NCBI GenBank assembly: GCA_013076295.1 | Contig: RQOL01000660.1 | Coordinates: forward strand, 62,001-126,000 | From: Sanderia malayensis | Taxonomy: Eukaryota > Cnidaria > Scyphozoa > Semaeostomeae > Pelagiidae | DNA length: 64,000 nt | Direction of reading: 5' to 3' | The notes under the pieces: model-generated | Told to the model about the DNA's origin: nothing | Database searches by the model: none | Seen by the model: the letters and a program-made list of their open reading frames with translations, nothing else | In this document: positions 1 to 24,263 of the stretch, piece by piece | Layout of the letters: every line of letters starts with the position of its first letter | How positions within the stretch are numbered: the stretch's first letter is position 1 | Translations under genes and position numbers: made by a program

Positions 1-1130
1 AACAGTAACTTAACATAGTCAAACTTGCACAGTTATTTATAACAATGTTTTATTCATTTACTCAGGAATGCCAAGTTTCGTTGATTTTGTAGAAGCAATA
101 TCAAGAAAATTCCAAAAGGTCACCTGGTAATTCCTTGTTTTTTCTGTTGTATAATGAAGATTAATCGTTCAGGCTTTTATCTTTGGCCACTTTTGCAACT
201 AACAGTAAATCAAAATGGATAAGCTTGCACAGTTATTGATAACGATGTTTTATTGCTTCATTCAGGAATGCCAACGTTCTTGGATCTTGTAAAAGGAAAT
301 GCAAGAAAATCCAAAAAGGTCACCTTGTAGGTCCTTTTTTTTCTATTGTATAATGAAGATTAATCGTTCAGGTTTTTATCTTTGGCCAGTTTTACAACGA
401 ACAGTAACTTAACATAGTCAAACTTGCACAGTTATTGATAACGATGTTTTATTGCTTCCATCAGGAATGCCAACGTTCGTAGATCTTGTAAAAGGAAATT
501 CAAGAAAATGCAACGTCACTTGGAAGGTCCTTGTTTTTTCTGTTGTATAATGAAGATTAATCGTTCAGACTTTTATCTTTGGCCTGTTTTGCAACTAACG
601 GTAACTCAAAATGGTCCAGGTTGCACAGTTATTTATAACGATATTTTATTGCTTCATTCAGGAATGCCAAGTTTCGTAGATCTTGTAAAAGGAAATTCAA
701 GAAAATCCAAGAAGGTCACCTGGTAATTCCTTATTTTTTCTGTTGTATAATGAAAATTAATCGTTCAGGCTTTTATCTTTGGCCAGTTTTGCAACTAACG
801 GTAACTCAAAATAGTCAAGTTTGCACAGTTATTTATAACGATGTTTTATTGCTTCATTTAGGAATGCCAAGTTTCGTTGATTTTGTAGAAGCAATATCAA
901 GAAAATTCAAACAGGTCACCTGGTAGGTCCTTGTTTCTTCTGTTGTATAATGAAGATTAATCGTTCAGGCTTTTATCTTTGGCCTGTTTTACAACTAACA
1001 GTAACTCAAAATGGTCAAGCTTGCACAGTTATTGATAACGATGGTTCAGTAATTTATGCAGGAAGGCAAGGTTTTTAGATTTTGAATTGATTTGAAAGAG
1101 ATTTAAAATGTTCACCTGGTATGTCTTGCT
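1..1130 (+). repeat. 198-bp tandem repeat, about 6 copies
   Basis: Six units begin near 63, 262, 462, 659, 858 and 1058, each opening with AGGAATGCCAA or a variant. Units 1 and 5 share one sequence type and units 2-4 another, and the sixth is strongly diverged. Each unit has an exon-like 61-nt core (58 nt in copy 3) after a CAG and, in most copies, ahead of a GT. In copies 1-5 the core translates to a short peptide such as MPSFVDLVKGNSRK. The remaining ~137 bp is equally conserved between copies, so a plain satellite is the simplest reading. Confidence 0.85.
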
Positions 1131-1489
1131 TTTCTAAGTTTTTTAATGGACATTAATCGTTTGAGTTCATATCTTTCAGCAGTTGTTGAACTGGGAGTAG
1201 AGTAACTAACTATTCATCCCAAATATGGACAAATCCTGGATGAGAAATTCTTTGCTGGTTTTATCAGTTTCATGGAGCATTTTACAAATGAAATATAAGT
1301 TTTAAAATATTTTAATAAACTTCAGGTAATGTCAAATAATTATGGAATGTCTTAGTTACCTATCAATGCCAAATACGTTGTGTTCTCTTCTTCTTGCATG
1401 TTAGGGCACATATAGAAATTATTAATATAATAGTTTCTAAAATTTCTGTAACATGAGTAGGCTAAAAATATCCATACATACTATTGATT
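1131..1489. other. AT-rich spacer, SEL1L 3' flank
   Basis: This stretch lies between the tandem array and the stop codon of SEL1L on the minus strand. It should hold the SEL1L 3'UTR. I see no coding signal, repeat or RNA gene in it. Confidence 0.5.
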
Positions 1490-14163
<12,674 letters not shown>

Positions 14164-14692
14164 TGCTTCTTCAACCAAACAACAACTAAACTGCTGGACT
14201 GATGATAGACAATGGTTTAAAGCAGCCTGACTCTTGATTATGATGTTGTGTTATCTGTGCACGTTAACATTTTCCAGCAATTACGCTTGCTTCCATTATA
14301 CAGAACACAACAACCAAAAGATCTTTTTTACATATCTAAAGTCAAATAAGTCGTGGACGGTTCAAATTTGAAACAAGGCTTTCCTTTTTCACAACAACCG
14401 CATCAATCTTCAGCAGAAATGGCTCGTCATTTTTTAACAAGCATATGAAAAAAGCTATGCATCGAAACCTTTTTCTAAGAACAAAGCTGGAAGGAAGTTA
14501 AAAAGCATGCGCATAGCCAGCCAAGCTTTGTAAAGCGACAGAAAAAGCGGAAATGGCACGCACAGCGTTAATCAGAATGGCGGTAAAGGGCCGGAAGAAA
14601 GCAACTGGATTCAGAAGGACTATTTTTTGAAAGGGCCGTTTTGAAATACTTTTTCGCCATAACAGACAAAATAAAATAATTATTTCCACAGA
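14164..14692. promoter_or_regulatory. Head-to-head promoter interval
   Basis: These 529 bp separate the SEL1L start codon (minus) from the RNase H1 paralogue start codon (plus), so both promoters and 5'UTRs must lie here unless further non-coding exons exist. No TATA box stands out. A strong acceptor-like TTATTTCCACAG sits directly before the plus-strand start, so an upstream untranslated exon is possible. Confidence 0.6.
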
Positions 14693-17600
14693 ATGTTTCT
14701 TTACGCCGTCAGTGCTGGCCGACGAACTGGCATTTTCTTATCCTGGTAAGAATGGGATGGGGTGGCCAACAAATTTCCTTTTCCATGCAATGTTTTTTCT
14801 CCAAATGACATCTTGTTTTTAAATATTGAATATATTGGACTACCATCGTTTATCATCCTTGAGCAATTGTAAATAGCTCTCATTTACATCTTTTAGATTA
14901 TTTTTACTTGTCCTTTTTCTGGCAATAGCATTGTTTCTTGTTATGTGGACGGGCATGCGGTTTATTACCAGAACACCAAATTTGTCAGGACAATACGTTG
15001 GCCACATAACATTAACAACATATATTCAACTGTAAAGAGCTTTGAGCACCTTATTTTATTTTATTTTGTTTTTGTTTTTGTTTTTTTTCTCTCTCATATT
15101 AAAGTCATTTCAATGTGTGACTTCTGATAAAAATTTCCACAACAATTTTGTTTTGTGTTTGTTTGCTGATAGTATTGTACTGTGATGTTGTGGCATACAA
15201 CATGTATCTAACATTTTGCTGTGTTTTCAATATATGAGAAGCAAAATGTCAACAATTAACTTGATACCTGGTTTGTGGCTGGTTTTGAAAACCTAGGCAT
15301 TTAGCAACACATGTTATACATTAAGCACTAGTATTGTATGGTTGATATCCAAACTGAGCCCCAAAAATCTTATTTTGGCAAAATTTGTATTGTGAATTTC
15401 TGTTGCAAATGCCTGTCTGTGCAGCCTTGTTTCTTCCACACCAATTTTTTAAATAGTGATATGCATTTAATTCATCAGAAGACCTGGCTTAATTGAGCCA
15501 GCCTTATATACTGTGTTTGATGACTATGCTTACTTTCTATTTTAATACAGGGCAGAATGTCGGAAGCAAGTGATAGGATACAATGGAGCAAGATTTGGCA
15601 GGTTCAAGACATGGAAAGAGGCCCTTGACTTTATGACAGTAAGTTTCTGATCTCTAAGCTGCAAATCAATGGACTCTATCTTAAAATTTACAATTTTAAG
15701 CTTGGTACTAAAGTTTCTTATATTTTTTAACGTATAACATATAATGATAATCATCTCAAGGATACCAATTAACAAAGTTAGCAAAATTATTTTGCCATCA
15801 CAGTTTTAGTTTTTTAACCTGTTTCTTATAAAATGAATGTTTACACCTTTTTTGTTTCATTTCACTGGCTCAGGATGCTGCTGGAGCAGAACAACAAACT
15901 TCATCACTAAATCTTCATTCTCAATCATGGAATCATTATGGAAAAGATAGTGAATGCTTGAATACTTCAAGTGTGTGCCCAGAAATAAATGCCCCAGTAA
16001 ACAGAAGAGACTCCCAGATGCCTGTTGTATGCACAGAAGGAGTATGCTCTAACTCCAGAATGGGTGACCAAAAATCAAAAATAGCTGGAATCGGTGTTTT
16101 CTGGGGAGTTGGTGATGATAGGTAAGAAGCACTGCATAGTGGTGTCACAATATATTTTATTTTTCACACCAATATGCATTTGGATCCAGATTTGATAAGT
16201 CCTGAAAAGAATTCAAAGGATATTTGAAGTAAGCTACACAGCTTTTTAAGGCACAGAGAGATATATAAATTATTACTTTAAGCAGCTCAATACACCAAGT
16301 TTTTCCCATGTTTTTTATTTATATTCATAGTTTTTACATGGTTGTGTTCATTATTTGCAGAAATGTCTCTAAAAGACTTTATGGATATCAAGAATATGAA
16401 AGGGCTGAGCTGGTTGTAAGTCAGTTTGTCTAATCTCCAGATTGTCTAGTCATTTGCTTTCATCATTTTTCATGAAAGTTGGGGACTAGTAACAGTTTTG
16501 TATGCTGGTTTAATTACTTATAGGCAGCAATTACAGCATTGGAAACAGCTGTTAACTGTGGCATCTCTGATGTTGAATTGTGTACAAATAGCACATATAC
16601 AATTGATTGTAAGTAACAGCATAATTTGTTAGAACTTTAGTGTTTAATTTTATAATGCTTAATATCCCCTGCAACTGTGTCTGTCATATATGCATACCAT
16701 TTTTGTTTCACTAAAATGAAAATACATGATTTTTTCATTGAAATTAGGTGCAACACATTTGATGGAAAGATGGAAAAGGAATGGCTGGAGATCATTAAAA
16801 ATGAAGCGTGTGAGAAACACTAGAGACCTTAAAAAACTACATTTTCTCTGCGGGAAAGTAAATGTCAAATGGGTATGTATATATCTTCTTGTCTACATTC
16901 TTTGCCCTCTATGTTTGTCTTATTTATTTTTCTTATTGCCTTTGTCCTACTTTTTACATTCATTTGTGCCACCTTCTTTTTTATTTCAGGTTCACTTACG
17001 TGGCCAACATGGTGTTTTTGGTAGCAAAGAGGCAGGAAAACTTGCCAAAGCTGGTGCAAAATTAGAACCTTCCCCAAAACCCCCATCATTAATTTCCCCG
17101 ATACAACTCATTTTGTCTGCTGCTCAAGCAACACCATTGCTGTCAAACTCCTCTACTGGCCCAATTATGGAAAACACCCAAAATGTATGTTTGCCATTTA
17201 TCCTCTGTATTTTTCTTGCACTTTCTTTGTTTTATTGCTTGATATTAATTGCTACTTGCTTTTGTATTTCAGGCTCACATATATGGTCATCAGAATGTTG
17301 TTGTAAAAGCAGAGCGGGATGATATAGCATCAGAACCAGCCAATTCTTCAGTATCACATCTACCAATAGAGCCCATTTCACCTGGGGCTCAAGCAACACC
17401 ATTGCTGTCAAACTCCTCTACTGGCCCAATTATGGAAAACACCCAAAATGTATGTTTGTCATTTATCCTCCATATTTTACTTGCATTTCCTTTGTTTTAT
17501 TGCTGAATGCTCACTGCTGCTCACTGTCTTGTATCTCAGGTTGACATTCATGGTCATCAGAATGTTGATCTACAAACGGAACCTGGTGATGTAATATCAG

Positions 17601-18021
17601 AACCAGCCAATTCCTCAGCATCAAATCTACTAATAGAACCATTTTTGTCTGGAGCTCAGGCAACACCGTTGCTGTTAAATTCCTCTGAAGGTTCAAGATT
17701 GAGAAGTGCCCAACAAGTATGTATATTTGTTTATTTTCCGTATTCATCTCTTTTCCTTCATAATATTACTTATAATTTTAAAATATATTTTAGATCACTG
17801 TTTCACATCAGGTTGATGCATATGATCATCGGGATATTATCGTAGGAATAGAGCCAGAATCGAATTCACATGCAACATCAGAGTTAGGTAATCTTTCAGT
17901 ATCAAATAAGTCAACTGAGCCCATGTGTTCAGAGTCTCAAACAATACCTGTAATGCTAAACCTACCACGTACGGCATTTGTAAATGGACGAAAATTACGT
18001 ATTGTCATTGATTTAATCTGA
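14693..18021 (+). CDS. Divergent RNase H1 paralogue, probable pseudoenzyme
   Basis: Exons: 14693-14745, 15551-15638, 15874-16121, 16361-16415, 16524-16608, 16748-16872, 16990-17184, 17273-17449, 17540-17716, 17812-18021; 470 codons with every junction in frame. Exons 1-2 encode the hybrid-binding domain (YAVSAGRRTGIF, GARFGRFKT). Exons 3-7 encode an RNase H fold. Aligned by eye to the neighbour at 20912-24263, the first catalytic Asp is Glu (CTEG, residue 102), the catalytic Glu remains (ERAE, 146), the second Asp is Asn (CTNS, 170), the His is Gln (RGQHG, 224) and the last Asp is Gly (KEAG, 234). Exons 8-10 are repeats of exon 7. The tail IVIDLI resembles the neighbour's IVID. A stop codon 21 nt upstream fixes the start unless a 5' exon is spliced on. 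It may bind RNA:DNA hybrids without cutting them; that is inference. A decaying copy is the alternative, but there is no frameshift or stop. Confidence 0.87.
16990..18021 (+). repeat. Tandem array of four duplicated terminal exons
   Basis: Exons 7-10 of the RNase H1 paralogue are homologous. They open with VHLRGQHG, AHIYGHQN, VDIHGHQN and VDAYDHRD, and exons 7-9 share GAQATPLLSNSS or near variants. Exons 8 and 9 are both exactly 177 nt; all four are multiples of three and join in phase 0. The introns after exons 7 and 8 (88 and 90 bp) are also similar, so exon and intron were duplicated together. Confidence 0.9.
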
Positions 18022-20911
18022 ATTCTCGTCTGGTGATAACAAACTGTCTTGTTTTAAGCCCATTACTCGGTATATTAATTTGTTTGTTATTGTAATGTAA
18101 GGAATAGTTAAGATAAATTAATTAATACTCAGTAATTTAAGACTCTTTTTATACGGGATAGAACTGTGTGCGAAAGCGGAGTGGCTGTTTTCGTCATCAT
18201 CGTTTCGTCATTGGAATTACGCATTTATATTTAAAATATTACAAAGTTATTTGGTTTCTAATTCGACATTTCTGTGTATATTTCCATTTATTAGATATCG
18301 CTATAAACTATACACACGCACTTTGCTATCGTTGCTTGGAGCACCGAGCAACTGTTCATTTCATGTGTGCTCCAAGCAAAAATTGTTGTGTTATGTTGTA
18401 TTCTATGATACGTTGTTATGTTTTGTTGTTATAGAAAAGCAAGTCACAAATTGCATATCCTTTTTAATTTCATCAACCTTATTGTCCTTATAATGCACGT
18501 AATCAATGTCAAGGCGCCCAAAATTGTTTAAGAATCAGGACTGCTATCAAATGGTCATTTACTCAAACTTGTTATTTCACGGAAATCAGGTGTAGAATAT
18601 ACTTTGAAGTCAGAAAATCTTGCGAGCAATTTATGAATAAATTCGAATAAAATTAGCGATTTGTGGGTAAGAATAACTTTTAACTCAAGACAGCACATAA
18701 AAATTTCGAAAAGTTTCAATTTTTCGCAAAAGGAATCACGAGATGTGGTCACATCGAGAGGAAGGACCAGGGTCGCACTGCTTCGATTAGTCTTGCTATT
18801 CAGTGGGCCCTTTGTGCTCAGCGCATAAACCAATACCTTACGAAGATAGTAAGCGTATTTGCCTCAATCAATCAATCAATGTTCCGATCTTCTTTTCAAT
18901 TTCTTTTTGCACGTTAACTATCGTTTCATGGAGCAGCACTAAACCTCCATGTCCTTCACGCACTTCATTTTTTGACCCGCAAACGAGTAGATGTTGGTAA
19001 ATGGGAAAAGCATTGTCTTCTTTGTTTCTGTTGAGCTCTCTATATATCATATAAGCCCATATATTTGAACAGAGAATTTTTACTTGGAATGAGGCTAAAA
19101 GATATCACATCATTTTGTTAATACCTCATTGGATGAAATGTAAAATTTTTGCAATTTTATGGATTACATAATAGTAATACAACAACTGTTAGCGCGCCGT
19201 GCCCACAGAGGAACAAGAGAAGTGAAATCGGTTTTGTTCTCGATTGAACGAAAGAATGTACCTTCAGTGAGATTGGTAGTATGACAATGTACACCCGATC
19301 CATACCATAGTTTGGATTACACAGCGCCTGCGCCGTGAGACAAAGACCGTCATCCGTCAAATGGGCGTATCCACATTTCTCGTTTTCTCTGCCTACCTCC
19401 TGCAAAAGATGTCGTTCTGCTATTAGAAACTCGGTTTTTCACTTAAATTATGCACGTTGTATTTGTAATGTAGATGCCGACAATTTGCAACTCAAAAGAG
19501 GGAGTTTGATTGTGAGAAATCGTGGATGACAGAGGTGTGTTAGTGAAACAAGAACCAAACACGATGGCAAAGGTTGGGTTGTTGGAGGAAAAGGAACAAG
19601 CTAGAGCTGTAAGGGTTTTGGTTTAAATGCATCGACCAGTGGCCAGACAAACAGAAATTGAAGAATAAGGCAAAGGAACAGCTTATCATGACTTGCCCAG
19701 GTGCAAGTCAATAGAGGCAAAGACACAGGTGGCGGGGAAAAGTGGGTGTTATTGTATAAAACTGTATATTAAATAATTACATAACTTACATTTAGTGCTT
19801 CATTTTTATAATCCTTTCTCGTGCAACCTGTTTGTCTAACCGTCTGCACTGTGAGGCCCATCTCACAATTGACTGCCCTGCCTTTGCCACCGCCCCGGTA
19901 AGTGATAGATATCACCGGAAAATACAGTTGATCTGAATGAAGAAACGCATTGGAGATCATTTAGATGAGACAATAAGACCTACCCAAGCCACATATACAC
20001 TACCCTTTCAAAGTATGGCGAAGGTCGAACAAAAAATGGCATTTAGTAGTGACCCACGCATGTTTTTGCAGTAAATTTTTGATAGTCTGATTAAGACTTG
20101 CTACAAGCGGGCAAAGGGATATAATTACCAGATTTCTATTATCTTGAAACCGTGAGGTTTCTTTGCCAAGATTCAAGTCTTGTTGCTTTAGCCTGGTGCT
20201 CTTCTTTCACAATTGCGCTGAATTATCAGCAATTTTTAATGTAATAAAACAACCATATATTTCATATTGTCGCCATTAAAAATACAGTATTAAAGAAAAA
20301 AGGAAGAAAGAAAGTAAAAAAGACGAAATGCATACAAGAGAATTACCTTGTCAAGACCCAAAAAGCCAAAGTTTGCTTGCTTGAAAATCAAATTTCATGA
20401 ATGAAGATAGGCCCACGAAAAAGAGTGGAAGCAAAAAGAATACAATGAAGCAAATGCGACCGAAAAGAAACCAGAGAAAGAACAGCCTGAAGAGGATGGC
20501 ATTGAAATGTGGCAGAATAAGACAAACGTGGAAGTGAAATTCAAGGTGCATATTAATTCTTTATCAGGGAAAAAGTTTTTGGAAGGAGACACAGGTACCA
20601 AAGGCAAGCATTTAGAAAAAGAATCAAAAGAACGAAGGCACGTATTCAGAAAACAATTTTGCATGAAAACTTGGGCATATAGAAAATGCTATTTCAGATG
20701 AAGAAGGGGTTAATCAAACGATACAACACACAAACAAAGATAAAAAATTAATCAATATGACAGCTGAAATATTAACATAACATAACATAATAAAATATTT
20801 TTCTATTATCTCTCATTCTTATCTCCTAATTAAATAACAAAATTTTTGACATCAACCAACAGAGTCAATAAAGGGTAGAAATTTAACGACCGAATAAACA
20901 AATTATCATGT
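18022..20911. other. Spacer between convergent RNase H1 genes
   Basis: About 2.9 kb. It must hold both 3'UTRs. A ~110-bp segment at about 18780-18890 (with TCAATCAATCAATC) recurs inverted at about 28370-28475. A purine-rich open stretch at 20415-20702 is listed separately. I see no other coding signal. Confidence 0.5.
20415..20702 (+). other. Possible orphan exon or decayed coding remnant
   Basis: An open frame follows an AG (after an in-frame TAG) and runs about 96 codons to a stop. It is rich in Lys and Glu and contains VEVKFKVHINSLSGKKFLE. No partner exon or recognisable family was found. It could be a gene remnant or chance. Confidence 0.22.
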
Positions 20912-23900
20912 TTAATCTATTACTATAACAGTTGGTGCTTTTGGGCACTTTGGATATATTTGTATAAATGATAAGTCTACTAAAATGCCTGACTTGAATG
21001 GTACTATTTGTGGGTTTTGAACTGTGGGTGTTGTTGGGGGGTCTGGCTCACCTGTGAGATCTATTACGGGTATTGGCTGCATGGGCACTGCCGGAGTAAC
21101 ATTTGGTACCACGGTCTTTGCAGACAGTTCTAATGCGGCACCTAATTTGGAAAGTCTGTCTGCTTCCTCGTTGCCAAATATGCCTTGATGGCCACGTACG
21201 TGAACCTGAAAAAAAAACAAGAAAAGTTCAAATATGAACATAATATCGTGTGACAAATAACAATGGAATGGTCAAGGGTGGGAGACAAAGAGCAAGGGAC
21301 AACAAAACACAAATAACGAAGGAAAATGAGAGAAAACAAGAAAAGTTCAAATATGAATATAATATCGTGTGATCGTGTGACAAATAACAATGGAATGGTC
21401 AAGGGTGGGAGACAAAGAGCAAAGGACAACAAAACAAATAAAAAAGGAAAATGAAACGCATTTACAGAAAACAAGAAAAATTCAAATATAAACAGTAAAC
21501 ATTAAAGATAAAACGTGGAATATGACGAAATGGGACATTATGCCGTATTTTTTTTAATTAGCGCCCATCCATCATTAAGAGTCCAAAATAAGCGCCTTCC
21601 CCAACATGTTTAAAAAAATAGCCTCTTTTTTCGCATATTGACTGTATAGTTTAAACAATAGGGTAAAAGGGTGTGGATTGGCACAATTTCCGTTATTAGA
21701 TCGCCAGCAACTTTTTAAAATTGAAAGACAACAATCAGTCGAAATGACTCTAGAACTATTTCACAGATGCAACATGATAGAAAACCTAGCAAATTTACGA
21801 CATTAAAAGAAAAGACACTAAGAAGAATACACCTAAGAAGTTCCACCAGTTCCTTGGCTGAAGGATCTAAATGGTATGCCATACCAACAATAAAGAAGTC
21901 AAATAAGATCCAAAGCACACCAAACAAAATCTGGTATGGACTGGGAAGCTAACACAAGTGACGAATGAACTACAAATAATGGCAACTAAAAGTAAATGTC
22001 TTGCATTTGCTATGTTGTCATGACGGATTAGAGCCAACAACGGTAACTGCGAAAATCGATATTGAAAGTATTTTCAAAGATTAAACAGAAAGGACCATGA
22101 AAAGAAGTGATATTAACTAGATACACGGGGTTAGACTAGTCATTGTCTTATCCTGTTCTAAAAATTGTCAAGCTCGTACTTGAAATGCATAAACCAAAAA
22201 TAAAACAAATAGATGAAATAAACTTGAAGATGAAAACAATGACTAGTCTGATGATATATGTTTAGTTGGATTAGTCATGGATATGTTGCCAGAATGAATC
22301 AAAATATTATATTGTATTCATCTTAAAGTTTCCTGAAATGGCTGTCAATCTACCTAACATCACCACTTCGTTCAAGTGACATCAAAAATATAGTGAGTGA
22401 AAATAAAGAAAAAGTCCATCAAAAAAGTTGTCACATACACTGGGCAAATGTTGCTTTATTTGGATGTAAATATAGTGGCAGACAGTTTATTCTTACATGT
22501 CCAGGAAGATTGTGACAAAAATTGCCAAGTGTAACTCAGTCTCGGTATATTCAATAAAGTACAGAGGAAAATATAAAAAAGGAGTAGATACAAATAAAAG
22601 AAAACAAAGATTACTTAAGTTATTTGATTATTGAAATAGAAAGAGAAATAAAGTGTACATACCCATTTGACATTAATTTTATTGCAAAGACAATCTAGCT
22701 TTTGTAAGTCCATTATGTTCTTGACTGGTTGATTACAAATTGTTTTCCAACCATTCTTCTTCCACCTATTCATCGAATCTGTTGCACCTGGTTTTATAAA
22801 GAGGAAATTTTAAAATAAATTCAAATGCAAACACAATCGAAATGTGCACCATGTCTCCATCCTAATACAAATTAGTAAATTCTGTTTTATTGCATTAGAT
22901 GAAAAACACAACAAAACAAAAAAGCATATTTGTACTCACAATTAATTGTATCCATGGAATCTGTTCGTAGCTCAACCTCAGACATACCACTCTTCACAGC
23001 TGTTTCCAATGCTTTAATTACAGCCTGTGGTGATAAAATACTTACATTAGCTTTCCTTATTCCATATCTTCAAATCTTATTAGAAACAAATGACCAACCT
23101 TTTAGGAGCAAAAGTAACATACATTCAGTTCTGCCCTTTCGCTTGTTTGAGGTCCAGTTAATCGCTCAGATACATTTCTGCAAATGTTGAAGCAACTAGT
23201 TCAAATTTAGCTAGCTGTCTAGCAATTCATATCAAATATTAAACCTATTAAACTGTTTCATTCAACAAATTTCCACAACTCAATGAGCTTCTATTCCAAT
23301 ACCAAAGTACAATTTTCGCTTTCAAAATAGTCTAAATCTGCACCAAACTAAACTATACTTCTCTTTTAAAGAATCATAAAATTAATAATATTTCAATATG
23401 TTTTATCATGAATCATGAGAAATGCCTTGATTTCTTACCTATGATCACCAACTCCCCAGAAAACACCAATTCCAGCTCTTGCTTTTGTTCCAATGCCATT
23501 ATTGAGGCATGCTCCATCTGCATAAACAACTGGAATGGTGGAAGATGCTTCCCTTACAGCAGCATTGCAACACAGAGTTGGAATCTTGCTCTTCTTGTCT
23601 TTTTTATTATGCTTCAATGAGAGAATTTGAGATTTTGTTGATGAAAGTGGGCCAACATTTTCACAAAGCAAAAGTGAAACAAGAAACATGCAAACAGAGA
23701 AAAATTACAATTTTCATTAATTACAACTTCTTCAATTGAACTGCTAGCTTTGCATTGCATTGCATGGGCTATTCAAAAAAGATACTTACTGAAATAAAAT
23801 TCAGGGCTTCATCTATTGTCTTAAACTTCTTGCATTTGGCCCCTTTATATCCTTTTACTTGTTCTCTGCATTTCCTCCTAAGGAAGTACATAACAAATTC

Positions 23901-24263
23901 CAGCACAACTGAAGTAAGAAGCAAAACTCTCAGGTAATCAATCCCAGGACAAAACAAACTTATGCTGCTGTATGCTGTACATTAATTAAATGCATGCAGC
24001 TCAAACTGTCGAGAATGAGCATTGTCAGTGTATTTGAGTTGATCAGCCCAGACAAAGTTGTAAATCAACATTTATGTGCATATATTGTTATGTAAATTTT
24101 CTTGCTCAGGCTTTGATTGAGCCACTTCTGGACGCCATTTTTCATCCGGTGGTGCGTAACTTATGCTCAACAAGTGTTATGTAGAATGTTGATCATGAAG
24201 AGTATCTTACCATGACTTAAAAATGCCAGTTTGACGTCCAATTCTGACGGCATAAAAGAACAT
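20912..24263 (-). CDS. RNASEH1: Ribonuclease H1
   Basis: RNase H1 cuts the RNA strand of RNA:DNA hybrids in the nucleus and mitochondria. Exons in transcription order: 24263-24211, 23877-23790, 23611-23439, 23177-23123, 23024-22940, 22787-22663, 21205-20912; 290 codons, close to the ~286 of the human enzyme. Exons 1-2 give the hybrid-binding domain (MFFYAVRIGRQTGIF, GAKCKKFKT). The RNase H catalytic set is complete: Asp79 (VYADG), Glu121 (ERAE), Asp145 (RTDS), His199 (RGHQG) and Asp209 (NEEAD). The C-terminal ~80 residues are a proline-rich tail ending IVID. Exon sizes 53, 88, 55, 85 and 125 equal those of the plus-strand paralogue. The frame stays open upstream of the chosen Met, so a longer N terminus is possible. 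Confidence 0.92.
21209..21490. repeat. Short tandem duplication in an RNase H1 intron
   Basis: A segment of about 118 bp starting CAAGAAAAGTTCAAATATGA occurs at about 21219 and again at about 21337, with a third partial copy near 21472. It sits directly beside the last exon of RNASEH1. Confidence 0.75.
24090..24180. repeat. Dispersed ~85-bp repeat, copy 1
   Basis: The segment beginning TGTAAATTTTCTTGCTCAGG is closely matched at about 59545-59632 in the same orientation. It lies in the first intron of RNASEH1. Its class is unknown. Confidence 0.65.

Noticed and set aside
1..1130. Satellite repeats read as SEL1L coding sequence
   Set aside because: The SEL1L stop codon lies at 1490-1492 and the array is beyond it with no junction in phase.
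14693..18021. Calling the RNase H1 paralogue a processed or dead pseudogene
   Set aside because: It has introns matching the active gene and no stop or frameshift over 470 codons; loss of catalysis is a better description.
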